Origin: an uncultured Lachnospiraceae bacterium
GTDB taxonomy: Bacteria; Bacillota; Clostridia; Lachnospirales; Lachnospiraceae
DNA length: 64,000 nt
Reading direction: 5' to 3'
Assembly: GCA_910579505.1 (NCBI GenBank)
Contig: CAJTTZ010000003.1
Span: forward strand, 1 to 64,000
Shown: positions 35,501-43,827 of the stretch, piece after piece
Position numbering within the stretch: position 1 is the first letter of the stretch
Layout of the letters: each line of letters begins with the position of its first letter
Notes under the pieces: generated by a model
What the model saw: the letters and a program-made list of their open reading frames with translations, nothing else
Databases searched by the model: none
What the model was told of the DNA's origin: nothing
Position numbers and translations under genes: made by a program

Positions 35501-36697
35501 CACTGTGGCGTCCGGCGCGATACCGATACCGCCTTTTCCGTTATCGTCGGCGGCTATAATGCCCGCCACATGGGTACCGTGGGTCTGGTTGTCCACCGTA
35601 TGGGCTGTACCGCCCGCTTTATTAACAAAGTTCCTGCCTGTGACGGCGTTAGCCGACAGATCTTCGTGATCCATGGCAAGGCCGGTGTCAATGACAGCGA
35701 CGTTAACACCCTGTCCCTTAAATCCGGCTGCCCAGGCATACCGGGTACCGATGTAGTCGTGCTGCCACTGTTTATCAAAACCGGGATCGGGGGGATCCAG
35801 CGTATTGACTGTGGAAGTTGTGTCTTCGTACAGATACTGGTAATAATTGGGCCATACGGCCGGAAGCTTGATATCGGGATCGGCAGCTGCGGCAATGGCC
35901 AGAGATACGGTTGCCTCTTCTGGCAGACTGATTACGGCTACCTCATAGGAGAAACTGTCCAGTGTACCGCCAAAAGCTTCGGCGACCTGTTCGGCCTCCT
36001 CTTTGGTCTCTGCCAGATACATGACTTCATCGGGTCGGTATTCGCCCTCTGTATCTGTAAAGTCAGTGATTTCGGCGGATGCCATGGAACGGATCTTTAC
36101 AACGTCGCCCACATGGGAGGCAAGAATACGCTTGTCCGCCAGCTGCTGGGAAGAAAACTGATAGTCGTCGCCCAGTCCGGGAAAAATAGAGAAAAGACTT
36201 ACTTCATCCTCAGGGAGCGCGTTTTCAGATATGCTATTTTCGGAGACGGTGTTTTCGGATATGGAATCCTTGTTTTCTGCATCTTCCCCAACGGGGTCTT
36301 TGTCCGCCTCGTCCCCGGAAGGCAGGCTGGGATTTTCCTCTTCCAGTACAGGGTCTTTTTCTCCTTCCTCTTCGGAAGGAAGGTCGGGATTTTCCTCTTC
36401 CAGTACAGGGTCCTTTTCCTCCTCCCCCTCGGAAGGAAGGTCGGGATTTTCTTCTTCCGGGACAGGGTCTTTTTCTCCTTCCTCCACGGAAGGCTGATTG
36501 GGATCCGTTTTCTCTTCTGTGGTTTCAGTCGGTCCGTTTTCTTCTTCGGCGGGCTGTTCGGGACTGGTGTCGGTATCGTCCACAGTCTCACTTATGGGGG
36601 CAGGATCAGATGGCGCTGTCGCCATCGCGTCGATTCCCGCTGTCTGGAACAGCAGAGTACCTGCCAAAAACAGGGATAGTAATTTTGCTTTTTTCAT
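32582..36697 (-). CDS. Large exported subtilisin-family serine protease (S8) with Ig-like repeats
   Basis: A 1371-residue secreted protease. Order: signal peptide (1-24); acidic Pro/Glu repeat region (about 30-160) with units such as EEENPDLPSE; propeptide-like domain (about 225-290, LAETKEEAEQVAEAFGG); S8 catalytic domain (about 305-600). The triad is D337 (VIDTG), H373 (HGTHVAG) and S540 (GTSMACP), with oxyanion N465 (SGNED). Then come a chitobiase-C-like segment (YYSTDGKTPVYKNG) and several bacterial Ig-like (Big_2) domains to the end. No LPxTG anchor is visible; the acidic N-terminal repeats are unusual. It is the second gene after the small lipoprotein at 36738, 40 bases apart. Confidence 0.92.
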   Translation of the reverse strand: MKKAKLLSLFLAGTLLFQTAGIDAMATAPSDPAPISETVDDTDTSPEQPAEEENGPTETTEEKTDPNQPSVEEGEKDPVPEEENPDLPSEGEEEKDPVLEEENPDLPSEEEGEKDPVLEEENPSLPSGDEADKDPVGEDAENKDSISENTVSENSISENALPEDEVSLFSIFPGLGDDYQFSSQQLADKRILASHVGDVVKIRSMASAEITDFTDTEGEYRPDEVMYLAETKEEAEQVAEAFGGTLDSFSYEVAVISLPEEATVSLAIAAAADPDIKLPAVWPNYYQYLYEDTTSTVNTLDPPDPGFDKQWQHDYIGTRYAWAAGFKGQGVNVAVIDTGLAMDHEDLSANAVTGRNFVNKAGGTAHTVDNQTHGTHVAGIIAADDNGKGGIGIAPDATVRGYCVFPESGGAATSDVLSAINAATADGNDIINMSLGSAHYSKLYEDVVKKVYEENGVAIFAASGNEDTDGYAFPAAFASTISIGAVNENGTRASFSNYGKSVTLSFPGVNIYSTVNKAKNDGSYIPDSGNADYGLMSGTSMACPTAAGTAAVILSARPDIRGKSGKARVDALLTAMKSSTTKCATSGMGAGTTYLPGVLKLATDMTVPDAPEITIAETPVDRAGKTYMTDAVTVTLSTKTAVGVAIYYSTDGKTPVYKNGAITNAAQHAENTPNAEDPYVYTLGDTIKLTGERSKTIKAIAVNPISGKVSKVASKTVILTPVPTGVTVTPAGNVTQIAAGKTLKFTAAVTPSYAVSNRVAWTVVDSNGQDAKAKGVTVANGTVKTSSTKTVRTPAGAYKVIATPVGSDGKTFNGTPGEFTFTVIEAANIKKIAFMDAATNRAPKTKSIKTTDSKTADAEDREIDLKTYLNVTKTDPVSKTDTVFSGADAAKEVVWSSSNIKVATVSNGVIHAVSPGKATIKATSNDGGNRSASYTVTVVQPVTGITIGGPTDVAAGKTAALTAKVSPANASNKKLEWTVSGDGSVSINKSNGRISTKRGASGTYTITARAADKLGAVAAYTISITDQEITEIKLSANRLTMFPLKTNVNSNTTATLTATVKGKPAGSSARPEVINTSLITWTSSAPSIASVDQSGKITARAPGRAVITCAAADGSNKKAVCSVTVSVPMSKLVIAPTDGNEGDVAVGKNIKMAAKYYSNYGTPNNKKITWRIYGVSDETLSGKVSINKTNGTVSVDKSAAPTAGSYVGVQAVAQDGSGVTSNIYPVYVRPNYIAAQIDFMPKSNSYSGYFYIVATAYKDAKGKPDWSMAEPVPDYCTATVSGSKNSGLLKQTIKQNGQYYALYQPVPSEYTSLALDDDPSAIAQLRVKDLARMKLTIKLKDGSNLTARENSIYAIRYAKGRETVIGYFDLK

Positions 36698-36737
36698 TAT
36701 TTTCTTCTCTTTCTATGCTGCATAAATATGTCTGGGT

Positions 36738-37133
36738 TTACTGTTCCGTGAAGAGCTCCTGTTCGTAATTTGGGGTCAATTCGGGGTAATTGTTTTCAAG
36801 CCCCAGATTCATAAGCTCCTTTAGACTTTTTTCGGTTGTATAAGTGGCTACGCCATAGGAGTAGGAACTTAACTCAATGCCGTACAGTTCGGCAATTTTT
36901 TCCGCCTCTTCGCGGGTGTCAGCCAGGGCAGTCAACTCGATGGCTGCCGATCCGTCGTTTTCCAAAGGAACATCCGGGGAGCTGCTTTCGTCTATCGGTT
37001 TGAGTTTCTGCAGCTCCGGTATCTTGTCGTTTGCGGTTATTTTGGTTAATTCCCTGTCCCCGCCGCAGCCGCACAGTCCCACCGCGCTAAGCAGGATCAG
37101 CCCCAGCGCAAGGACAACTAATCTTATCTTCAA
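36738..37133 (-). CDS. Small lipoprotein resembling the protease propeptide
   Basis: A 131-residue lipoprotein starting at TTG, 7 bases after GGAGG. The signal peptide ends at LCGC (C23). The mature C-terminal half closely parallels the propeptide of the next gene: LADTREEAEKIAELYG here against LAETKEEAEQVAEAFGG there, then LSSYSYGVATY against LDSFSYEVAVI, and PNYEQELF against PNYYQYLY. It thus looks like a stand-alone, membrane-anchored I9-type propeptide: an inhibitor, folding helper or docking partner for the protease (inference from the visible alignment). Stand-alone I9-like inhibitors of subtilases are known in general. Confidence 0.75.
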   Translation of the reverse strand: MKIRLVVLALGLILLSAVGLCGCGGDRELTKITANDKIPELQKLKPIDESSSPDVPLENDGSAAIELTALADTREEAEKIAELYGIELSSYSYGVATYTTEKSLKELMNLGLENNYPELTPNYEQELFTEQ

Positions 37134-37185
37134 TGTTTCACCTCCTTTGCCTTACTGGCCGCTCTTCAATACCATTCTCGTAATA

Positions 37186-37214
37186 AATATGTAGAAACGC
37201 AGTTCTATTATCAA
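37186..37214 (-). promoter_or_regulatory. Possible promoter of the lipoprotein-protease operon
   Basis: On the minus strand: TTGATA (37214-37209), 17-base spacer, CATATT (37191-37186). The rest of the 346-base gap 37134-37479 holds only this and the rightward promoter at 37351. Confidence 0.45.
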
Positions 37215-37350
37215 TTCTACGCTGAATGGATAGAAAAACAATGAGAAATATTGCATGAATAATTTGGGGGATGGGTAGAGTAATTTCGTCATTTTTTTGT
37301 GTGGACGAAGGAAGGGAATCTCCGCCGGCATAATGCGGACGAAGATGATT

Positions 37351-37380
37351 TTGCTTATTGGTACTGTACTTTTCTAATAT
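37351..37380 (+). promoter_or_regulatory. Possible promoter of the 169-aa hypothetical gene
   Basis: TTGCTT (37351-37356), 18-base spacer, TAATAT (37375-37380), about 100 bases before the start codon. Confidence 0.45.
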
Positions 37381-37479
37381 TTGTGTTAAAATTGGAAATG
37401 ACAGGTTTGTCGGGAGTTTATGACTTACAGGTCAACATAGGCAGAGAGTAATTTTGGAAACGGAAGTGAGTGAAAAACG

Positions 37480-37989
37480 ATGGATAAGACACAGATGGAG
37501 AAAGAAGATATCGCCTACAGACAGCAGGTGGTGAATGAATACAGGGCGGATGTGGAGAAACTGGCACGGTATCTGCCCTGGCTGGAGAGTAAGAACGGCA
37601 AGAGTGTGCAGCAGAGTTATTCGGGTTCCGGGATTGAGGAGCACTCTATTGCGTTCCCGGTGTATGACAGCACGCTGATGAGCTTTATCAAGGAAGCGCA
37701 GCGGACGAAACTTATGGATCGGAATTATAGATATGTCTATTCACGGAACAGGATTCGGGTATTGGAGGATGAGCTCCTTGCCATCAGGCGGTCGGATATA
37801 CGGGAGATGGATGTGCTCAAAGGCATACTTTCCAGATATGTGATGGAAGGAATGACGAAGGGCAGAAGATGGTCCGAGGCGGTGGAGAACGGTATTTTCC
37901 TGAAAGTGATTAAGAAGATGAAAGAAAATCTGGATTTCTGGGATCACCCGGTACAGACCAGAGTAGTCAATGTCAAGAAAGAGGATTAG
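37480..37989 (+). CDS. Conserved hypothetical protein
   Basis: A 169-residue soluble, helical, charged protein with no signal peptide, membrane helix or cysteine. Recognisable stretches are VEKLARYLPWLESKNGK near residue 25 and RYVYSRNRIRVLEDELLAI near residue 85. The TetR gene starts 61 bases downstream on the same strand and may share its transcript. The family is not recognised; the Arg/Lys/Tyr pattern would suit a nucleic-acid or protein-binding role, but this is a guess. Start behind GGAAGTGAG. Confidence 0.7.
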   Translation: MDKTQMEKEDIAYRQQVVNEYRADVEKLARYLPWLESKNGKSVQQSYSGSGIEEHSIAFPVYDSTLMSFIKEAQRTKLMDRNYRYVYSRNRIRVLEDELLAIRRSDIREMDVLKGILSRYVMEGMTKGRRWSEAVENGIFLKVIKKMKENLDFWDHPVQTRVVNVKKED

Positions 37990-38050
37990 CAGGAGAAGGG
38001 CACAGGGGAAAGCCGGCCGCGGGATACATTTTTAGGGAGAAAAGGAAACG

Positions 38051-38635
38051 ATGGGAGAAAAATCAGCGCAGAAAAAGAAGTACATACTGGATACGGCCAG
38101 AAAAGTGTTTGTAGAAAAAGGGTTTAAGAACGTGACCATGAAGGATATTGTGGAAGCTTGCGAGATCAGCCGGGGCGGCTTGTATCTGTATTTCGACAGC
38201 ACGGATCAGATTCTGATGGAAGTGCTGCAGATGGAGGCGGACGAGACAGACGACGTTTTTACGGAACAGATCGCCAGGGAGGATACGGCGGCTGATATTC
38301 TGACGCTCTTTTTGAAGGAGCAGAAGAAAGAACTTTTGCAGAATAAGGACAACTTGACCGTGGCGGTCTATGAGTATTTTTTTGCTCACAAATCGACCGA
38401 TAAGAACAATATGCTGCGCAGGCAGTTTGACGCGGGTGTCAAAGTGATAGAGAAACTGATTGAGGCAGGTATTGCCAGCGGCGAGTTTTATTGCGAGAAT
38501 CCAAAAGGGGCGGCGGCTAATATCATGTATGTGCTCGAGGGGCTTAAAATCAATGCGCAGACCTTCGGCATCACGGAAAAGATGGTGGATGAACAGCTGC
38601 TCTATATTATGCAGGGACTGATTACGGAGATGTAA
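38051..38635 (+). CDS. TetR-family transcriptional regulator
   Basis: A 194-residue TetR/AcrR repressor. The DNA-binding part has ILDTARKVFVEKGFKNVTMK and DIVEACEISRGGLYLYFDS (residues about 12-50), the classic three-helix head. The helical ligand domain is unassigned. AGGGAG precedes the start. The next gene, purL, follows after 54 bases; a direct regulatory link with purine synthesis would be unusual, so its target is unknown. Confidence 0.9.
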   Translation: MGEKSAQKKKYILDTARKVFVEKGFKNVTMKDIVEACEISRGGLYLYFDSTDQILMEVLQMEADETDDVFTEQIAREDTAADILTLFLKEQKKELLQNKDNLTVAVYEYFFAHKSTDKNNMLRRQFDAGVKVIEKLIEAGIASGEFYCENPKGAAANIMYVLEGLKINAQTFGITEKMVDEQLLYIMQGLITEM

Positions 38636-38689
38636 GGCTCGTAAACGCAGGCTTTTGAGTCTGTGTGAAGCAGAGGGAGGAAAACGACT

Positions 38690-41600
38690 ATGGGAAATGT
38701 CAGACGAATTTATGTGGAGAAGAAAGAACCATATGCAGTTAAGGCCAGGGAGCTGAAGGAAGAGATTGAAAGCTTTCTGGGTATAAAGAGTGTGGATCAG
38801 GTGCGGGTTTTTATCCGCTATGATGTGGAAAATATTTCCGACGATGTTTTTGAGAGGGCCTGCCAAACGGTTTTTTCGGAACCGCCTGTGGATATTTTAT
38901 ACCGGGAAAAGATAGAAGTCCCGGAGAATGGGCATGCATTTTCCGTGGAGTATTTGCCGGGACAGTTTGACCAGAGGGCGGATTCCGCCGTGCAGTGCGT
39001 CCAGTTTTTGAAAGAGGACGAGGAGCCGATTATCAGAACGGCTGTGACTTATCTGGTCAATGGAAACGTGACGGATGACGAACTGGCACGGATCAAGGCT
39101 TACTGCATCAACCCCGTGGATTCGAGAGAGACGGGAGAGGTGCCCCCAGAGACGCTTGCGTTTGCCTATGAGGAGCCTGCGGATGTGGCTATACTGGAGA
39201 ATTTCCCGGAGCGGGAGGACTTTGTGGACATGCCGTGGGTGGAATTGCAGGAACTGTACGACTCCCTTGGCCTGGCAATGACGTTCAAGGATTTTGTGCA
39301 TATTCAGGATTATTTTGCGAAGGAGGAGAAGCGCAATCCCACGATGACGGAGATTCGGGTGCTGGATACGTACTGGTCTGACCACTGCCGTCACACGACT
39401 TTTTCCACGGAGCTTAAGAACGTGAGCTTCGGAGAGGGGCTTTACCGGGAGCCGATTGAGAAAACTTATCAGGATTATCTGCATGTGCGCGGGGAGATTT
39501 TTGAGGGCAGGGAGGATAAGTTTGTCTGCCTGATGGATCTGGCGCTGATGGCCATGCGGAAGTTAAAGAAGGACGGGAAACTTAATGATATGGAAGAGTC
39601 CGACGAGATTAACGCCTGTTCCGTGGTGGTGCCGGTGGAGATGGACTACGGCGACGGACCTGTGACAGAGGAGTGGCTCGTCTTTTTCAAGAATGAAACT
39701 CACAACCATCCCACGGAGATTGAGCCTTTCGGCGGCGCGGCCACGTGCCTTGGCGGCGCGATCCGTGATCCCCTTTCCGGCAGGGGATATGTCTATCAGG
39801 CGATGCGCGTGACCGGCGCGGCGGACCCTACGGTGCCGGTGGCGGATACGCTCAAAGGAAAGCTGCCCCAGAAAAAGCTGGTGCGCGGCGCGGCAAACGG
39901 CTATTCCTCCTACGGTAACCAGATCGGTTTGGCGACCGGACTGGTCAAAGAGATTTATCACCCAAATTATGTGGCGAAACGCATGGAGATCGGCGCGGTG
40001 ATGGGTGCGGCGCCGAGAAAAAATGTGATCCGGGAAAATTCCGACCCGGACGATATCATTATCCTTCTGGGCGGCAGAACCGGGCGCGACGGCTGCGGCG
40101 GCGCTACGGGCTCCTCCAAGGTCCATACGGAGAAATCCATTGATACGTGCGGCGCGGAGGTGCAGAAAGGCAACGCGCCCACGGAGAGAAAGATACAGAG
40201 GCTGTTCAGGCGTGAGGAAGTGAGCCGCCTGATCAAGAAATGTAATGACTTTGGCGCGGGCGGTGTGTCTGTGGCGATTGGAGAGCTGGCGGATGGGCTC
40301 GTTGTGGATCTGGACAAGGTTCCGAAAAAGTATGCGGGCCTGGACGGGACGGAGCTTGCGATCTCCGAGTCTCAGGAGCGTATGGCTGTGGTGGTAGCGC
40401 CAGAAGACGTAGACAAGTTCCTGGGCTATGCTGCGGAGGAAAACCTGGAAGCGGTGCCTGTGGCGGTAGTCACTAAGGAACCCCGTCTGGTGCTCAAATG
40501 GCGCGGGAAGAAAATCGTGGATCTGTCGAGGGCGTTTCTGGATACCAACGGCGCGCATCAGGAGACGGATGTCTATGTGGAGATTCCCGACGAAAAGGAA
40601 GATTATCTGAAAAAGATCACTACGCCCGCGGTGGCGGAAGCTGTCGCCCGCAGGGATGTGAAGGCGGCATGGCTTTCGCTTCTTGGCGATTTGAATGTCT
40701 GTTCCCAGAAGGGGCTTGTGGAAATGTTTGACGCCTCCATCGGCGCCGGCAGTGTGTATATGCCTTACGGCGGAAAGTATCAGTTGACGGAGACACAGGC
40801 TATGGTGGCGAAACTTCCGACTTTGGAGGGAAAGACGGACACCGTGACCATGATGAGCTATGGCTTTGATCCGTATCTGTCAAGCTGGAGCCCATACCAC
40901 GGCGCGGTTTACGCGGTGACGGAGTCCATGGCGAAGATTGTGGCAAACGGCGGAGATTACAGGACGATTCGGTTTACTTTCCAGGAGTATTTCAGACGCA
41001 TGAGCGAGGAGCCGTCCCGCTGGAGCCAGCCCTTTGCGGCGCTGCTCGGCGCTTATGATGCGCAGATGAAGTACGGACTGCCTTCCATCGGCGGCAAGGA
41101 TTCCATGTCCGGCACCTTCAATGACATCGACGTGCCTCCTACGCTTGTGTCCTTTGCGGTCAATGTAAATAAGAGCGGTAATATTGTCACACCTGAGTTA
41201 AAATATCCGGGGGATCGTCTCGTGAGGTTCCGTATACCGAGAGACGCCTACGATCTGCCGGTTTATGATGGGGTTATGACACTCTATGATAAGATTGCGA
41301 CATTAATGTCAGAGTATACTGACACAGAGGTCATAAATGGAATGCCTGTCAAGTTCAAAAAGAGAAAGATCGTGGCGGCTTATGCGCTCGATGCAAAGGG
41401 TGTGGCAGCGGCTGTGAGCAAGATGGCTTTCGGAAACGGTCTCGGCGTGGCGGTGGATTCCTCCTATAAGATGGAGGCCCTGTTTGATAATGGTCTCGGC
41501 GATATCGTGGCGGAGATGCCGGCAAAAGAGGTACATCGGTTAAAGACGCTTGGAATTTCATATGAGGAGATCGGCACGGTGACGGCGGACGGCGCGTTCA

Positions 41601-42559
41601 CGTACGGGTCTATGAAGATCGAGCAGGCGGAGGCGGTGAAAGTATGGCGCGATAAGCTTGACAAGGTATTTCCTTATACGGCGGGCAGGGATAAGAGCCC
41701 GGTGGCGTCTGAGCTGTACCGCACGGACAGTATCTATGTGTGCAAAAATAAGGTGGCGAAGCCCACGGTATTCATCCCTGTATTCCCGGGCACAAACTGC
41801 GAGTACGACAGCGCGGAGGCGTTTGAGAGAGCCGGGGCCCGTACAATTGTGAAGGTGTTTAAGAATCAAAACGCAGCGGATATCAGGGAGAGCGTGGAGG
41901 CTTTCGGAAAGGCGATCTCACAGGCGCAGATCATCATGTTCCCGGGCGGCTTTTCCGCGGGCGACGAGCCGGATGGTTCCGCGAAATTCTTTGCCACGGC
42001 TTTTCAGAATGAGAAGATAAAAGAGGAGGTCATGCGGCTTTTACATGAGCGTGACGGTCTGGCACTTGGAATCTGCAACGGTTTTCAGGCGCTGATCAAG
42101 CTGGGACTTTTGCCTTACGGGGAGATCCGCGGGCAGGAGGAGGATTCTCCGACACTGACCTTCAATACGGTGAACCGCCATATTTCCAAGATGGTTTATT
42201 TGAAAGTGGTTTCCAACAAGTCGCCGTGGCTTGCCGGAGCGGAACTTGGCCAAACTTATGTAAACCCGGCTTCCCACGGCGAGGGACGGTTTGTGGCGCC
42301 GAAAGAGTGGGTTGACAGGCTGTTTGCAAACGGACAGGTGGCGACCCAGTATGCGGACGCTGACGGTAATGTGTCTATGGACGAGGAGTGGAACATCAAC
42401 GGTTCCTACGCGTCCATTGAGGGTATCACTTCACCGGACGGAAGATGTCTGGGCAAGATGGCCCATGCGGAGAGAATAGGCGACTGTGTGGCAGTGAATA
42501 TCTTCGGCAACCAGGATATGAAGATTTTTGAGAGCGGGGTAAAGTATTTCAAAGATTGA
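38690..42559 (+). CDS. purL: Phosphoribosylformylglycinamidine synthase, single-chain
   Basis: A 1289-residue FGAM synthase, converting FGAR to FGAM with glutamine and ATP in purine synthesis. The N-terminal linker, two AIRS-like halves and the C-terminal glutaminase are fused. NHPTEIEPFGGAATCLGGAI (about 337-356) and GCGGATGSS mark the first half. The amidotransferase has VFPGTNCEYDSAEAFE, the nucleophile Cys in LGICNGFQ, and the His of ASHGEGRF. The clostridial lineage uses this long form. It is away from the other pur genes, behind TetR. AGGGAGG lies before the ATG. Confidence 0.96.
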   Translation: MGNVRRIYVEKKEPYAVKARELKEEIESFLGIKSVDQVRVFIRYDVENISDDVFERACQTVFSEPPVDILYREKIEVPENGHAFSVEYLPGQFDQRADSAVQCVQFLKEDEEPIIRTAVTYLVNGNVTDDELARIKAYCINPVDSRETGEVPPETLAFAYEEPADVAILENFPEREDFVDMPWVELQELYDSLGLAMTFKDFVHIQDYFAKEEKRNPTMTEIRVLDTYWSDHCRHTTFSTELKNVSFGEGLYREPIEKTYQDYLHVRGEIFEGREDKFVCLMDLALMAMRKLKKDGKLNDMEESDEINACSVVVPVEMDYGDGPVTEEWLVFFKNETHNHPTEIEPFGGAATCLGGAIRDPLSGRGYVYQAMRVTGAADPTVPVADTLKGKLPQKKLVRGAANGYSSYGNQIGLATGLVKEIYHPNYVAKRMEIGAVMGAAPRKNVIRENSDPDDIIILLGGRTGRDGCGGATGSSKVHTEKSIDTCGAEVQKGNAPTERKIQRLFRREEVSRLIKKCNDFGAGGVSVAIGELADGLVVDLDKVPKKYAGLDGTELAISESQERMAVVVAPEDVDKFLGYAAEENLEAVPVAVVTKEPRLVLKWRGKKIVDLSRAFLDTNGAHQETDVYVEIPDEKEDYLKKITTPAVAEAVARRDVKAAWLSLLGDLNVCSQKGLVEMFDASIGAGSVYMPYGGKYQLTETQAMVAKLPTLEGKTDTVTMMSYGFDPYLSSWSPYHGAVYAVTESMAKIVANGGDYRTIRFTFQEYFRRMSEEPSRWSQPFAALLGAYDAQMKYGLPSIGGKDSMSGTFNDIDVPPTLVSFAVNVNKSGNIVTPELKYPGDRLVRFRIPRDAYDLPVYDGVMTLYDKIATLMSEYTDTEVINGMPVKFKKRKIVAAYALDAKGVAAAVSKMAFGNGLGVAVDSSYKMEALFDNGLGDIVAEMPAKEVHRLKTLGISYEEIGTVTADGAFTYGSMKIEQAEAVKVWRDKLDKVFPYTAGRDKSPVASELYRTDSIYVCKNKVAKPTVFIPVFPGTNCEYDSAEAFERAGARTIVKVFKNQNAADIRESVEAFGKAISQAQIIMFPGGFSAGDEPDGSAKFFATAFQNEKIKEEVMRLLHERDGLALGICNGFQALIKLGLLPYGEIRGQEEDSPTLTFNTVNRHISKMVYLKVVSNKSPWLAGAELGQTYVNPASHGEGRFVAPKEWVDRLFANGQVATQYADADGNVSMDEEWNINGSYASIEGITSPDGRCLGKMAHAERIGDCVAVNIFGNQDMKIFESGVKYFKD

Positions 42560-42585
42560 CGGAAGTTCTTTTCACTCGAGGGACG

Positions 42586-42625
42586 ACCTTGAAATGGGAC
42601 AGTATCACCATTTCAAGGTTGTTTT
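42586..42625 (+). terminator. Terminator of purL
   Basis: ACCTTGAAATGG (42586-42597) pairs perfectly with CCATTTCAAGGT (42608-42619), then TGTTTTAAT. The following stretch to 42857 holds a TAAACGA/TCGTTTA hairpin near 42635 and a TTGACA at 42669 without a clear -10; no gene. Confidence 0.88.
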
Positions 42626-42857
42626 AATAATAAACGATATTTCGTTTATAAAAATAAGCAAAAAGAGTTGACACAAGCACTGAGATATGATAGCTTTATT
42701 TTAAAGCATAATTTCTTTGATGTCAAAGCGCATTTTGCGTATCTTGTTACTCTGAGATTTGTTCAGAAAATCTATGCTTTTGAATCCAACAAACAGACAA
42801 AAGCGGGAGATGGACTGAGCGGAAAAGTAGGATTCTCCTGCGGAAAAGGAGAATGGA

Positions 42858-43433
42858 ATGATAGGAAGAACACAGATGAAAGAAGAGACCACAAAAATTT
42901 ACACGGTAAAGGACATTGAGGCGCTGCCGGAAGGGAAACGGGCGGAGCTGATTGACGGGCGGATGTATGAGATGGCGAGTCCGGGTCGGATTCATCAGCG
43001 GCTTCTGACGGCAATGGTTAGGGTGATAGCTAATTACATTGAAGACGGGGATGGCTCCTGCGAAGTGTATGCTGCGCCATTTGCCGTCTACATTAACAAT
43101 GATGAATATAACTATGTGGAGCCGGATATCGTGGTGATCTGCAGTGAGGACAGGCTGGATGAGAAAGGCTGCCATGGCGCGCCCGACTGGGCGATTGAGA
43201 TTGTGTCACCAGGCAGCGTGAAGATGGACCGAAAGATCAAACTGTTTAAGTATCGGACTGCGGGTGTGCGGGAATACTGGATTGTTGATCCCGGGGAAAG
43301 AACGGTTGATGTGTATCTTTTTGCAGGGAACGAGGAAAAGACGTATACTTTTCAGGAAACGGTGCCGGTGGGTATCTATGAGGACTTCGCGATTGACTTC
43401 AGCGCATTCCTAAAATTTTTCAAGACATCTTGA
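42858..43433 (+). CDS. Uma2-family (DUF820) nuclease-like protein
   Basis: A 191-residue protein with the restriction-endonuclease-like Uma2 fold. The putative PD-(D/E)XK residues lie in EPDIVVIC (about 91-98) and WAIEIVSPGS (about 114-123), followed by KIKLFKYRTAGVREYWIVDP. Members are common in Firmicutes and cyanobacteria; their substrate is unknown. The ATG at 42858 has AAAAGGAG 7 bases upstream; an ATG at 42876 is an alternative. The stop overlaps the -35 of the trp T-box promoter. Confidence 0.88.
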   Translation: MIGRTQMKEETTKIYTVKDIEALPEGKRAELIDGRMYEMASPGRIHQRLLTAMVRVIANYIEDGDGSCEVYAAPFAVYINNDEYNYVEPDIVVICSEDRLDEKGCHGAPDWAIEIVSPGSVKMDRKIKLFKYRTAGVREYWIVDPGERTVDVYLFAGNEEKTYTFQETVPVGIYEDFAIDFSAFLKFFKTS

Positions 43434-43458
43434 CAGATCTTTTTTCCAGTGGTATTCT
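43430..43458 (+). promoter_or_regulatory. Sigma-A promoter of the trp operon
   Basis: TTGACA (43430-43435), 17-base spacer, TATTCT (43453-43458). Confidence 0.8.
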
Positions 43459-43464
43459 ATAGAA

Positions 43465-43748
43465 AATTTAACGAGTTAAACCGTTGAAGCGGAGATAACG
43501 GTGATGATGCCTTTACAGAGAGCCTGTGCTGCTGAGATCAGGTAAGAAACAAGTCATCAAATGGACCGCTGAGGGTGCAGTCAAATGCGCGGGAGCGCAG
43601 AGTATTCTGCAACGTGTGGCATACGTCAGTTGCCGGGGATATGTCAGTATCCTGCTAAGCGCACGGGGATTCCCGTGAATCAAGGTGGCACCGCGGATTG
43701 CATCTATTCGTCCTTGACAAGACTCAGGTTTTGTCAGGGACTTTTTTT
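43465..43748 (+). promoter_or_regulatory. Tryptophan T-box leader
   Basis: A full T-box antitermination leader. The conserved T-box core AAGGTGGCACCGCGG is at 43682-43696 and pairs with the uncharged tRNA acceptor end when the antiterminator forms. The terminator is GTCCTTGACAA with TTTGTCAGGGAC and TTTTTTT (43710-43748). The Stem I part holds AGAGAGC and, in AAATGGACCGCTGAGG, the specifier codon TGG (43562-43564) for tryptophan. Uncharged tRNA-Trp thus turns on trpDCFBA. Confidence 0.93.
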
Positions 43749-43785
43749 GCGCGTATGAGCAGAGATGCGAAGCATTTTGAGTGTT
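43749..43785. repeat. REP-like element, copy 3 (diverged)
   Basis: GCGCGTATGAGCAGAG followed by ATGCGAAGCAT, starting where the T-box terminator T-run ends. It matches the CGCGCATAAGCAGAG block of copy 1 with two changes, and its right part suits the GCATCTC hairpin arm of copy 2. Confidence 0.45.
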
Positions 43786-43827
43786 TATACAGGAAACATG
43801 CAAAAAGCCAGAAAGGGAGGAAAAATT

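Noticed and set aside
35570..36679. Long plus-strand open frame opposite the subtilisin gene
   Set aside because: The catalytic triad and signal peptide are clear on the minus strand; the opposite frame is Gly/Phe-rich with no motif.
43765..43827. Upstream in-frame start for trpD
   Set aside because: It lies in the REP-like element with no ribosome site; the ATG at 43828 has GGGAGG and matches the usual TrpD start.
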